64,000 nt of DNA from Massilia arenae (GTDB taxonomy: Bacteria; Pseudomonadota; Gammaproteobacteria; Burkholderiales; Burkholderiaceae_D): the NCBI RefSeq assembly GCF_008014745.1, contig NZ_VPFD01000003.1, positions 145,627-209,626 on the forward strand, written 5' to 3'. This document shows, piece by piece, positions 9,272 to 18,700 of this stretch (the stretch's first letter is position 1; each line of letters begins with the position of its first letter). Under the pieces are notes generated by a model. The model worked only from the letters and a program-made list of their open reading frames with translations, had not been told where the DNA came from and did not search any database. Made by a program: the position numbers and the translations under genes.

Positions 9272-9798
9272 CGCGCTGGCTTCCCTACCCGTTCGTGTCG
9301 CTGGCCCTGTGCGGCCTGTGGCTGCTGCTGAACCAGACCCTGTACCCGGGCCACATCCTGCTCGGCGCGCTGCTGGGCATCGCCGGTCCGATCCTGACCC
9401 GCCACCTCAACCCGCTGGGCTACCCGCGCCTGCACAAGCCCATCGTCGCGCTGCGCCTGCTGGGCTTTGCCTCGGTCGAGGTGGTGCGCTCCTGCCTCAA
9501 CGTGAGCAAGGTGATCCTGTTCGCCGACTATGCCAACCTGAACTCGCAGTTCATCCGCGTGCCGCTCGACATGCGCGATCCCTACGGCCTGGCGGCGCTG
9601 TCCTGCCTGATCAATATGACGCCGGGCACGGTGTGGACCGAGCTGCAGCCCGGGAGCGATCCCGACAAACATGAGCTGGTGCTGCACGTGTTCGACCTGC
9701 ACGATGCCGCGTGGTGGGTCGACACCATCAAGACCCGCTACGAACAGCCACTCATTCAAATCTTCGACACGGAGGCCCGCCATGGCGACCCTGCTTGA
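9268..9798 (+). CDS. mrpE: Mrp antiporter subunit E
   Basis: From ATG 9268 (overlapping the mrpD stop) the protein has about 176 residues, the family size. Two N-terminal helices (about residues 5-50) are followed by a cytoplasmic domain containing LAALSCLINMTPGTVWTELQ, a hallmark of MnhE. The Lys/His-rich segment after it is also typical. The subunit is required for assembly and activity of the complex. The end overlaps mrpF by 17 bases. Confidence 0.93.
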   Translation: MTRWLPYPFVSLALCGLWLLLNQTLYPGHILLGALLGIAGPILTRHLNPLGYPRLHKPIVALRLLGFASVEVVRSCLNVSKVILFADYANLNSQFIRVPLDMRDPYGLAALSCLINMTPGTVWTELQPGSDPDKHELVLHVFDLHDAAWWVDTIKTRYEQPLIQIFDTEARHGDPA

Positions 9799-10060
9799 AC
9801 TCTCGATCGGCTACGCCCTCGTGTGCGTGCTGGCGGCAATGGCGCTGTGCGCCGCCCGCCTGCTGATCGGCCCCTCGGCCCACGACCGCGTGCTGGCCCT
9901 CGACACCCTGTGGATGTGCGGCATGCTGCTGGCCCTGGTGCTGGGCATCCGCTTCGGCACCCAGATTTATTTTGAAGTGGCGATGCTGATCGCGCTGGTC
10001 GGCTTCGTCTCGACCATCGCGATGGCGAAGTTCCTGATGCGTGGGGAGATCATCGAATGA
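9782..10060 (+). CDS. mrpF: Mrp antiporter subunit F
   Basis: A small 92-residue protein with three membrane helices. The motif LIGPSAHDRVLALDTLW after the first helix is the family signature (GP..xDRVxAxD). The ATG at 9782 lies inside the end of mrpE and its stop overlaps the mrpG start, keeping the coupled order of the operon. An upstream ACGGAGG acts as ribosome-binding site. Confidence 0.93.
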   Translation: MATLLELSIGYALVCVLAAMALCAARLLIGPSAHDRVLALDTLWMCGMLLALVLGIRFGTQIYFEVAMLIALVGFVSTIAMAKFLMRGEIIE

Positions 10061-10428
10061 CCGGCATCGAACACCTGCCCGACTGGGCCGCCCTGCTGGT
10101 CTCGCTGCTGCTGATCCTGGGCTCGAGCATCATCCTGATCGGCGCGCTCGGCCTGATACGCCTGCGCAGCTTCTACCAGCGCATCCACGGCCCGGCGATC
10201 ACGGTCACGCTGGGCGCCGGCAGCCTCCTGATCGCCTCGATGCTCTACTTCACGGTGGCGCAGTCGCGCGTGGTCGTGCACGAGATCATCATCACCGTGT
10301 TCGTGCTCCTGACCGCGCCGGTGGTGGCGATGATGATCATGCGCGCCGCCGTCTACCGCGACCTGCGCGCGAAGAAGGGCGACGCCGGCGCCACCGCGGG
10401 CGAGGTGTACACCATCTCACGCGAGTAA
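10057..10428 (+). CDS. mrpG: Mrp antiporter subunit G
   Basis: The 123-residue last subunit of the Mrp complex has three helices and the MnhG motif IGALGLIRLRSFYQRIHGP, close to the consensus GxxGxxRxxDxYxRxHA. The C-terminal tail is longer than minimal MnhG proteins and hydrophilic. The start overlaps the mrpF stop (ATGA). An intrinsic terminator follows 30 bases downstream, which ends the operon. Confidence 0.93.
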   Translation: MTGIEHLPDWAALLVSLLLILGSSIILIGALGLIRLRSFYQRIHGPAITVTLGAGSLLIASMLYFTVAQSRVVVHEIIITVFVLLTAPVVAMMIMRAAVYRDLRAKKGDAGATAGEVYTISRE

Positions 10429-10457
10429 CGCTCCGGCATCTGCATCTGTCTCGAACT

Positions 10458-10487
10458 CGGCCTGGAAATACTCCAGGCCGTTTTTTT
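10458..10487 (+). terminator. Intrinsic terminator of the mrp operon
   Basis: CGGCCTGGA (10458-10466) pairs with TCCAGGCCG (10472-10480) over a five-base loop and is followed directly by seven T residues (10481-10487). Confidence 0.92.
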
Positions 10488-10554
10488 CATCCCCTCATGC
10501 ACCCCAACGTCGAGTAAATACAACATCGCGAAAAATAGATTGCGCGCCGCAACA

Positions 10555-10570
10555 ATGTTAGCGCTATCAA
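10555..10570. promoter_or_regulatory. Upstream GntR/LacI-type operator
   Basis: ATGTTAGCGCTATCAA is a near-palindrome that resembles the E. coli GntR operator (about ATGTTACCGGTAACAT, recalled) with an AGCGCT centre typical of LacI-family sites. It is 150 bases upstream of a second, better copy, the right arrangement for a DNA loop that represses gntK. Confidence 0.65.
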
Positions 10571-10720
10571 GTTTTCATGACGTTTGCTGAGTGAAAAACC
10601 ACCGGCGCCGCTATTCGTGGCCACCACAAAGCTGCAAAACCAGCCGCGAATCACATTGCATTGCAACATCGATAACGTGTTTACAAAAAAAATTAGCTGA
10701 ACAACACTTCGAAAACCGCG

Positions 10721-10736
10721 ATGTTAGCGCTAACGG
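10721..10736. promoter_or_regulatory. Proximal GntR/LacI-type operator
   Basis: ATGTTAGCGCTAACGG contains the perfect 10-bp palindrome TTAGCGCTAA (10724-10733) and ends 16 bases before the gntK start. Occupation by a LacI-family repressor would block promoter clearance or ribosome access. No LacI-family gene lies in the window, so the regulator must be elsewhere. Confidence 0.75.
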
Positions 10737-10752
10737 TCTTCGAGGAGAAACG

Positions 10753-11286
10753 ATGTCAGCATCAAGCGTCAACACCCCGTCCGCAGCTTCCGGCGCCCCG
10801 CGCTGGGTCGTCATGGGCGTCAGCGGATCGGGCAAGAGCACGATCGGCGCCGCCCTGGCCAGCCACTTCGCCGTCCCCTTCCTCGAAGGCGACGCCTACC
10901 ACCCGGCCGACAACGTCAGCAAGATGACGGCCGGGATCCCGCTCGACGACGAGGACCGCGCCGGCTGGCTGGACGCGCTGGCGGGCGAGATCGGCCAGGC
11001 CCGCAGCCGGGGCGAAGGCCTGGTGCTGTCGTGCTCGGCCCTCAAGCGGCGCTACCGCGACCTGCTGCGCATGGCCGATCCGGCGCTGCGCTTCGTGCAC
11101 CTGGCCGGACCGCGCGAGCTGATCGCCGCGCGCATGCACGGCCGCCCCGGCCACTACATGCCGCCCTCGCTGCTCGATTCGCAGCTGAGCATTCTCGAAC
11201 CGCTCCAGGCCGACGAAGCCGGCCTCACGCTGGATATCACCCAGGCGCCGTCGGCGCTGGTGGACCGCATCACAAGAAGCGCCTGA
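10753..11286 (+). CDS. gntK: Gluconokinase
   Basis: The 177-residue cytoplasmic kinase phosphorylates D-gluconate to 6-phosphogluconate, feeding the Entner-Doudoroff or pentose phosphate routes. It has the P-loop [15 protein letters not shown] (about residues 22-36), the substrate motif FLEGDAYHPADNVSKM and LSCSALKRRYRDLLR, all diagnostic of the GntK family. Length matches the family (about 175). ATG 10753 is preceded by GAGGAGAAACG; an upstream in-frame extension would run through the operators and is unlikely. It is followed 115 bases later by a TonB-dependent receptor and then a GntP permease, which makes a gluconate-utilisation unit. Confidence 0.93.
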   Translation: MSASSVNTPSAASGAPRWVVMGVSGSGKSTIGAALASHFAVPFLEGDAYHPADNVSKMTAGIPLDDEDRAGWLDALAGEIGQARSRGEGLVLSCSALKRRYRDLLRMADPALRFVHLAGPRELIAARMHGRPGHYMPPSLLDSQLSILEPLQADEAGLTLDITQAPSALVDRITRSA

Positions 11287-11401
11287 ACCACGGCCCTGGC
11301 ACCGGGTTTGGCGAGATTCATCGCAAGCAGCCTTTGCAAGCTGTCGCGCAGCCGACCATAGAGACGGCGCGCTCCCATACAACAAGCATCGAGGAGACAT
11401 C

Positions 11402-14398
11402 ATGCGTACACCAGTTCAACGGACTCTCATCAGCCTGGCCGTGGCCAGCGCCTGCTGGAATGTGGGCATCGCCCACGCCCAGCAAGTGCAGCCCGAGCCG
11501 GCGACCGCCGCCGACAGCGCGGAACAGACCGTGCCGGCCGACGCCGCACAGGCGGCCCCCGCTCCGGCACCGGCCGACGGCAGCGCCACCACCGTCGTGC
11601 GCATCTCGGGTTCGCGCATCGCCGCGCGCGGCTTCACCATGCCGACGCCGACCACCAGCCTCACCAGCGCCGACCTCGAGAAATCGGCCAAGCCGAACCT
11701 GTTCAACACCCTGGCCGAACTGCCGGCCCTGCAGGGCAGCACCGGCCGCACCACCAGCACCAACAGCACCAGCAGCGGCATCCAGGGCCTGTCTTCCCTG
11801 AGCCTGCGCGGCCTGGGCACGATCCGGACCCTGACCCTGCTCGACGGCCAGCGCGTGGTCGGCGCCAACGTCACGGGCGTGACCGACGTCAGCCAGTTCC
11901 CGCAGCTGCTTGTCAAGCGCGTCGACGTGGTGACCGGCGGCGCCTCGGCGTCCTATGGTTCGGACGCGGTGGGCGGCGTGGTCAACTTCGTCACCGACAA
12001 AAAATTCACCGGCTTCAAGGCCCACGTCCAGGGCGGCCAGACCAAGTACGACGACGACCGCGGCGGCAGCGTGCAGGCGGTCTGGGGCAAGGCCTTCCTG
12101 AACGACCGCTTCCACGTGACGGCCAGCGCCGAGTTCACGAAGGAAAACGGCATCGAGTCGCCCGGCTTCGGCGGCAAGGGCCCCAACGGCCGCACCTGGT
12201 ACCAGAACCCGGCCTATTCGGTGCGTCCGCTGAACCAGACCGGCGACGGGCTACCGCAATACCGCGTGATCGAACAGGCGCAGCAATACCAGTACGCCAA
12301 ATATGGCCTGATCACCAGCGGCCCGCTGCAGGGCACGGCCTTCGGCGCGGGCGGCGTGCCTTACCAGTTCCAGTACGGCTCCAACGGCCGACCGACCGGC
12401 ACCGGCGCCGTCACCAACTGCGTCAATCCGTTCTGCATCGGCGGCGACTTGAGCGGCAGCGTGGGCTCGGGCACCAACCTGGCGATGAACTTCAAGCGCC
12501 AGGTGGCCTACACCCGCATGTCGTATGACCTCACCCCGGACCACCAGCTCTACTTCACCGCCAACTTCGGCAAGGTGGACTCGCGCTTCTCGCCCAACCC
12601 GGGCGCGGCGAAGAACGCCAACCTGAACATCCAGTGCTCGAACCCGTTCCTGCCGGCGTCGATCGTGGATGCCTGCGCGCGCAACAACATCACCAGCTTC
12701 CAGTACGGCACCGCGAACGCGGTCTTCCCCGAGAACATCGACGTCCAGCCGACCCGCACCCAGCGCCGCTTCGTGCTCGGCGGCGAAGGCAAGTTCGCCC
12801 TGTTCGGCAAGGACTGGTCGTACGACGCCTATGTGACCCACGGCGAGAACAAGACCAATCTCGACGCCTTCAACATGACGCTCAACGCGCGCTACAACAA
12901 CGCGATCGATGCGGTGCGCGCGCCGGATGGCCGCATCGTCTGCCGCAACCCGGTGGCCGCGGCGTCGGGCTGCGTGCCGCTCAATATCATCGGCGACAAC
13001 CCGATCGATCCGGCCGCCTGGGCCTATATCGCACCGGCCAACGGCCCGCGCCAGCGCACCACGCAAAGCCAGGACGTGGGCAGCTTCAACATCAATGGCG
13101 AGCTGTTCGAAGGCTGGGCCGGCCCGATCTCGCTGGCGACCGGCGCCGAATACCGGCGCGAGAAATACCGCGTGCGCGGCGACGCCTATGGCAACGGCGT
13201 GATGCCATCGTCGCCGAACAATGCGATGTACCCGGCCGACCCGCTGCTCAACACCACCGTCGGCAACAACTGGTACGCCGGTAACTTCCACGCCGGCGAA
13301 GGCAGCTACAACGTGCGCGAAGCCTATGTGGAACTGAACATCCCGGTGTTCAAGTCCGAAACCTGGGGCGAGGCCAACCTGAACCTGGCCGACCGCGAGA
13401 CCAAGTACAGCACCGCCGGCAGCGTGGGCAGCTGGAAGCTCGGCGCCACCTGGCAGACACCGATCGACGGCCTGCGCCTGCGCGGCGTGACCTCGAAGGA
13501 CGTGCGCGCGCCCAACCTCTCCGAGCTGTTCGCGGCGCCGGTGGTGGTCAACAACGTGGTCCAGTACCAGGGCAATACCATCAGCGTCCAGGAACGCACG
13601 GTCGGCAACACCGGCCTGCGCCCAGAGATCGCGCGCAACAACACCTTCGGCATCGTCCTGAGCCAGCCGAAATGGGCGCCGGGCTTTTCCATCTCGGCCG
13701 ACTACTTCGACATCGAAGTCAAGGGCGTGATCTCGGCGCTGACGATCCAGCAGGAAGTCGACCTGTGCGTGGCCGGCAACCAGGAGATCTGCCAGGCGAT
13801 GGTGCTCAACAGCCCGGGCAACAACTACGTCACGGTGCAGAACTTCAACCTGGCCTCGCTCAAGGTCAAGGGCTTCGATCTCGAAACCGCCTACAGAACC
13901 GGTCTCGAGCGCCTGAACCTGCCGGGCCGCTTCACCTTCCGCGCGCTGGCCACCCGCAACCTGCACTACATCACCGAGTCGGGCGTGGTCGGCACCATCG
14001 CGGTGGATTCGGCCGGCTCGAACATGGGCAATACGCCGAAGTGGAAGGTGCTGGCGACGCAGACCTGGGAAAACGACAAGCTGAGCCTCACGCTGACCGA
14101 GCGCTGGATCAGCGATGGCACCTACCGCAACGACTTCATCGAGTGCCAGACCAACTGCCCGATGTCGACCCTGATCCACCCGACCATCTACGACAACAAG
14201 ATGAAGGGCGCGGCCTATCTCGACATCGGCGCCAGCTACAACCTGTCGAAGCAGTTGCAGGCCTACGTCAAGATCGACAACGTCACCGACCGGGCGCCGG
14301 AAGCGGCACCGCAGACCAATGCCAGCTATGGCATCAATCCGGCGCTGTACGACGTGGTTGGACGCACCTACCGGGCCGGCCTGCGCTACGGCTTCTGA
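11402..14398 (+). CDS. TonB-dependent outer-membrane receptor, carbohydrate-locus type
   Basis: The 998-residue protein starts with a signal peptide ending around AHAQQ (about residue 23) and an Ala/Pro-rich linker containing a TonB-box-like VVRISGSR. The plug domain (about residues 75-195) contains LRGLGTIRTLTLLDGQRV and VDVVTGGASASYGSDAVGGVVNF; the rest is a 22-stranded barrel with a late LRYGF C-terminus ending in aromatic Phe, as outer-membrane proteins require. This type, lacking siderophore-receptor signatures, is common in loci for oligosaccharide uptake in Caulobacter, Xanthomonas and relatives. Position between gntK and a GntP permease, followed by an exported beta-helix protein, suggests import of an aldonate-containing saccharide. 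The substrate is inferred only. Confidence 0.88.
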   Translation: MRTPVQRTLISLAVASACWNVGIAHAQQVQPEPATAADSAEQTVPADAAQAAPAPAPADGSATTVVRISGSRIAARGFTMPTPTTSLTSADLEKSAKPNLFNTLAELPALQGSTGRTTSTNSTSSGIQGLSSLSLRGLGTIRTLTLLDGQRVVGANVTGVTDVSQFPQLLVKRVDVVTGGASASYGSDAVGGVVNFVTDKKFTGFKAHVQGGQTKYDDDRGGSVQAVWGKAFLNDRFHVTASAEFTKENGIESPGFGGKGPNGRTWYQNPAYSVRPLNQTGDGLPQYRVIEQAQQYQYAKYGLITSGPLQGTAFGAGGVPYQFQYGSNGRPTGTGAVTNCVNPFCIGGDLSGSVGSGTNLAMNFKRQVAYTRMSYDLTPDHQLYFTANFGKVDSRFSPNPGAAKNANLNIQCSNPFLPASIVDACARNNITSFQYGTANAVFPENIDVQPTRTQRRFVLGGEGKFALFGKDWSYDAYVTHGENKTNLDAFNMTLNARYNNAIDAVRAPDGRIVCRNPVAAASGCVPLNIIGDNPIDPAAWAYIAPANGPRQRTTQSQDVGSFNINGELFEGWAGPISLATGAEYRREKYRVRGDAYGNGVMPSSPNNAMYPADPLLNTTVGNNWYAGNFHAGEGSYNVREAYVELNIPVFKSETWGEANLNLADRETKYSTAGSVGSWKLGATWQTPIDGLRLRGVTSKDVRAPNLSELFAAPVVVNNVVQYQGNTISVQERTVGNTGLRPEIARNNTFGIVLSQPKWAPGFSISADYFDIEVKGVISALTIQQEVDLCVAGNQEICQAMVLNSPGNNYVTVQNFNLASLKVKGFDLETAYRTGLERLNLPGRFTFRALATRNLHYITESGVVGTIAVDSAGSNMGNTPKWKVLATQTWENDKLSLTLTERWISDGTYRNDFIECQTNCPMSTLIHPTIYDNKMKGAAYLDIGASYNLSKQLQAYVKIDNVTDRAPEAAPQTNASYGINPALYDVVGRTYRAGLRYGF

Positions 14399-14410
14399 CA
14401 GGGGCCGGCC

Positions 14411-15727
14411 GTGTGGAACATCGCTTCCGTACTGCTGGCGGTCGGCCTGCTGACGCTGTTGATCGCCTGGGGCAAGGTCCAGCCCCTGCTGGCCTTCGTG
14501 GCGGCGTCGATCGCGGCGGCGTTGCTGCTCGGGGTGCCGCTTTTGAGGATCCCGGGCGCGATCGAGAAAGGCATCGGCGACCTGCTCGGCTCCCTGGTGG
14601 TGATCATCTGCCTGGGCGCCGTGTTCGGCAAGCTGATCGCCGACAGCGGGGCCGCGCGCCGCATTGCCACCTGCCTGGTCGACGCGCTCGGGCCATCACG
14701 CATCCCGGTGGCGCTGACCGTCACCGGCTTCGTGGTCGGCATTCCGCTGTACTACAACGTCGGCTTCGTGCTGCTGGTGCCGCTGATCTTCTCGCTGGTG
14801 GTCAGCTCGGGACGGCCGGCGGTGGCGCTGGCCATTCCGCTGCTGGCCGGGCTGTCGATCGCGCACGGCTTTTTGCCGCCGCATCCTTCGCCGGTGGCGC
14901 TCGTGTCGGCGATCCATGCCGACATGGGCACCACGCTGCTGTACGGGATTGTGGTGGCGATACCGACCTTGATCATCGCCGGTCCGGTGTTCGCGATGTC
15001 GCTGCGCCGCATCCACGCGCAACCGGCCGCCATGTTCCAGGACAGCCGCGCGCTGCAGGAGGGCGAGCTGCCGGGCGTCTTCAACAGCTTCGCCACCGCC
15101 CTGCTGCCGGTGCTGCTGCTGGGGGCGACGACGGTGCTCATGATGGCGCGGCCCGACCTGAACGGCAGCCTGTCCTTCCTCGCCAATCCGCTGGTGGTGA
15201 TGCTGGTGTCGTATGTGGTCGCGATCTGGACGCTGGGCCTGGCGCAAGGGCGACGCTTTTCCGCCGTGATGCAGGGCCCGGCGGAGGCGATGCGCGAGAT
15301 CGCGCCGATCCTGTTGATCATCGCCGGCGCCGGCGCGCTCAAGCAGGTGCTGGTGGAATCGGGCGTCAGCGCGGATCTCGGCGCGCTGTTGTCCAGCCTT
15401 CCGGTGCCGCCGCTGGTGCTGGGCTGGTCGGTCGCCACGGTGATCCGCATCTGCCTCGGATCGGCCACGGTGGCCGGTGTGACGGCCGGCGGGATCGTGG
15501 CGCCGCTGGTGCACAGCTCGGGCGTCGACCCGAACCTGATGGTGCTGGCGATCGGCGCGGGAAGCCTGATGTGCAGCCACGTCAACGATTCCGGCTTCTG
15601 GATGTTCAAGGAATATTTTGGCCTGTCGCTGAAGGATACCTTCCGCTCCTGGACCCTGATGGAGACCCTGGTGGGCGTATTCGGCCTGCTGTTTGTGATG
15701 CTTCTGTCGCTGTTTCTCAATAGCTGA
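14411..15727 (+). CDS. gntP: GntP-family gluconate:H+ symporter
   Basis: The 438-residue inner-membrane permease has about twelve hydrophobic helices and the GntP signature IAHGFLPPHPSPVALV. The C-terminal part includes SLMCSHVNDSGFWMFKEYFG, another family hallmark. Length is normal (about 440). Translation starts at GTG 14411, preceded by CAGGGG and only 12 bases after the receptor stop. It imports gluconate or a related aldonate from the periplasm for GntK to phosphorylate. Paralogues in the family (GntT, GntU, IdnT, DsdX) carry other substrates, so the symbol is given at family level. Confidence 0.92.
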   Translation: MWNIASVLLAVGLLTLLIAWGKVQPLLAFVAASIAAALLLGVPLLRIPGAIEKGIGDLLGSLVVIICLGAVFGKLIADSGAARRIATCLVDALGPSRIPVALTVTGFVVGIPLYYNVGFVLLVPLIFSLVVSSGRPAVALAIPLLAGLSIAHGFLPPHPSPVALVSAIHADMGTTLLYGIVVAIPTLIIAGPVFAMSLRRIHAQPAAMFQDSRALQEGELPGVFNSFATALLPVLLLGATTVLMMARPDLNGSLSFLANPLVVMLVSYVVAIWTLGLAQGRRFSAVMQGPAEAMREIAPILLIIAGAGALKQVLVESGVSADLGALLSSLPVPPLVLGWSVATVIRICLGSATVAGVTAGGIVAPLVHSSGVDPNLMVLAIGAGSLMCSHVNDSGFWMFKEYFGLSLKDTFRSWTLMETLVGVFGLLFVMLLSLFLNS

Positions 15728-15738
15728 GGAAAAGATCA

Positions 15739-18700
15739 ATGATGACAACACTTTCCGTACTTCCGCGCGCACTGGCGCTGTCGCTCCTGCTGGCCGGCGC
15801 CGCAAACGCCGCATCCATCTCGGCCTACCAGGCCATGCCCGAAGACCCGCGCGCCGTCGTCGTAAGCGCCAGGGGCGACGGCCAGGCCGACGATACGGCC
15901 GCGATCCAGCAGGCGCTGGACGCCGCCGCCAACAAGGGCCAGGGCGGCATCGTGTTCCTGCCGTCGGGCCGCTATCGCATCACCCGCTCGCTGCTGATTC
16001 CGCTGGCTGTGCGCCTGTACGGCGTCGGCCCGACCCGCCCCGTGTTCGTGCTGGCCGAGAACACGCCCGGCTTCCAGAAGGGCGTGGCCAATATGATCAT
16101 CTTCACCGGCGGCGACCAGTACAGCGTCGGCAAGGTGCCGATGCCGGTGCCGAGCGCGGTGCCGTTCAGCGCCGAGGAGGGAAAGGCCGTCCGTAACGCC
16201 AACTCGTCGACCTTCTATTCGGCGCTGTCGAACGTCGACTTCGAGATCAAGGACGGCAACCCGGCGGCCGCCGCGGTGCGCATGCACACGGCCCAGCACT
16301 CGAACCTGAGCCACATCGATTTTCACCTGGGCTCCGGCCTGGCCGGCGTCTACCAGGTCGGCAACGTGGCCTACAATCTGCGCTTCTATGGCGGCCGCTA
16401 CGGCATCCTGAGCGAGAAGACCTCGCCCGCCTGGCAGTTCACGCTGATGGACTCCACGTTCGAGGGCCAGCGCGACGCCGCGATCCGCGAGCACGAAGCC
16501 AGCCTCACGATGATCAACACGGAAATCAAGGACACGCCGGTCGGCGTCGAGATCAACCGCGGGTATGGCGACTGGTTGTGGGGCAAGGACGTGCGCTTCG
16601 AGAACGTCAGCAAGGCCGCGCTCATCGTCAGCAATGAAGACAATGTGTACACCCAGGTCGGCATGGAGAATGCCATCGCGCGCAACGTGCCGACGTTCGT
16701 GCGCTTCCGCGACAGCGGCAAGACGCTGGCGGGCAAGGGCCGCGACTATACCGTCAGCGAATTCAACTACGGGCTGTTCATCAAGCAGATGGGCGAGCCT
16801 GGGACGTTCTCGACCAACTATAAGACGGCGGCGCTGCCGTCGCCTTTGAAGGAACCTGTCCGCGCCCTGCGCCCGTTGCCGGCGTCGAAGGAATGGGCCA
16901 ATGTGCATACCTATGGCGCGAAAGGCGACGGCAAGACCGACGATACGGCCGCGATCCAGAAGGCGATCGACAGCAACCGCGTGGTCTACCTGCCGTTGGG
17001 CTTCTATGTCGTCAACGACACCATCCGCATGCGGCCGGACACCGTGATCATCGCCCTGCACCCGGGCCTGACGCAGCTCCTGATCCCGAACGGCTCGCCC
17101 AAGTTCCAGGGCGTCGACAGCCCCAGGGCGCTGCTGGAAAGCGCGCGTGGCGGCGAAGGCATCGTGTCCGGCATTGGCCTCGCGACCGGCGAGATCAACA
17201 ACCGCGCGGTGGCGCTGCTATGGCGGGCCGGCGAACACTCGCTGGTGGACGACGTGCGCATCCAGGGCGGCCATGGCACCCGCCTGTACGACGGCCGCCG
17301 CGCCGATCCGTACCAGAAGGACGCCAAATTCGACACCACCGCGCACTGGGACCGCCAGTATCCGAGCGTGTGGGTGACGGACGGCGGCGGCGGCACCTTC
17401 TCGGGCATCTGGTCGCCCAGCGGCTATGCGCAGGCCGGCTTCTACGTGAGCAATACCAAAACGCCGGGCAAGGTCTATGAGCTGTCGGCCGAACACCATA
17501 TCCGCGCCGAGATCGTGCTGGACAATGTAGAGAACTGGGAATTCCTGGCGCCGCAGACCGAGGAGGAAATCCGCGATGGCGCCGATGCGGTGTCGCTGGA
17601 GATCCGCAATTCTAGAAATTTGCTGTTCGTGAACTACCACGGCTACCGCGTGACGCGTTCCTATAAACCGATGCCGGCGGCGATCCTGATCACCAATTCC
17701 AGCGACATCCGCTTTCGCAATGTGCACGTGAACGGCGAGAGCGGCTTCGCCACCTGCGACGACAATGGCTGCACCACTTATCTGCGGGCCAGCAAGTTCG
17801 CCTACGAGAACGCGATCCGCGACGTCTCCAACAAGCTCGAAGTGCGCGAGCGCGAGTTCGCCGTGTTCGACTACACCGGCAAGCAGCGCAAGGCGCCCAC
17901 CCCGCTGGGCAAGGTCGACAAGCTGGAAGGCGGTTTCTATTCGATCGCCGGCGCCACCGTCGACCCAAAGGGCAAGCTGTACTTCGTCGACCGCCACTGG
18001 AAGCGCATCTACAGCTACACCCAGGACGAGGGCCTGGTGGTGGTGCGCGACGCCCCGCTCGATCCGGTCAACCTGGCCATCGACAATAGCGGCAACCTGA
18101 TGGTGATCTCCAACTACGGCCCGCAGGCCAGCGTCTACGCCTTCAAGCCGGGCACGCCGGGAACGGAGATCACGATGATCAAGCCGACCCCGGTCGCAGC
18201 GCGTCAGGGTGCGCGGGTCGCGGTGCCGGTCAACTTCTGGCAGAACGGCGAATTCAAGGACCAGCTCAACTACGACACCTTCGAATTCACGACCCTGGCC
18301 GAGATGTTCGTCCGCGACGTCGCCCTGCCGAAGAAGGAAGAATACGTGTCGCCCGACGGCAGCCTGGTGCTGCCCGCCTACCGCGTGCTGCGCCAGGGCG
18401 CGGCGGACCACCTGGGCTGGCGATGGGCCGATTCGCTGCAGGCCTTCGGCCTCGTCACCGCGCCGGTAGGCCAGCGCGTGGTGTTCACCAACGGCTCCGA
18501 GAACCGCACCTTCAGCGGCACCGTCAATGCGGGCGGCGGCATCACCGACCTCAAGCTGCTGGCCAACCGCGGCGGCGAAAGCGCGGCGGTCGGCCCGAAC
18601 GGCGACGTTTATGTGGCCAACGGCCAGGTCTTCATTTATGGCAAGGACGGCAAGCAGAAGGGCCGCATTGACGTGCCGGAGCGTCCGCTGCAGCTGATCT

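Larger units (their letters stand above)
10429..10752. other. Intergenic region between mrp terminator and gntK
   Basis: After the mrp terminator this AT-richer stretch holds two LacI/GntR-type operators (10555-10570 and 10721-10736) and presumably the gntK promoter; I cannot assign a -35/-10 pair with confidence. No RNA gene or credible small ORF is seen. Confidence 0.5.

Noticed and set aside
10663..10679. Third GntR-like operator (GCAACATCGATAACGTG)
   Set aside because: Half-site similarity only and no palindromic centre like the two clear sites.
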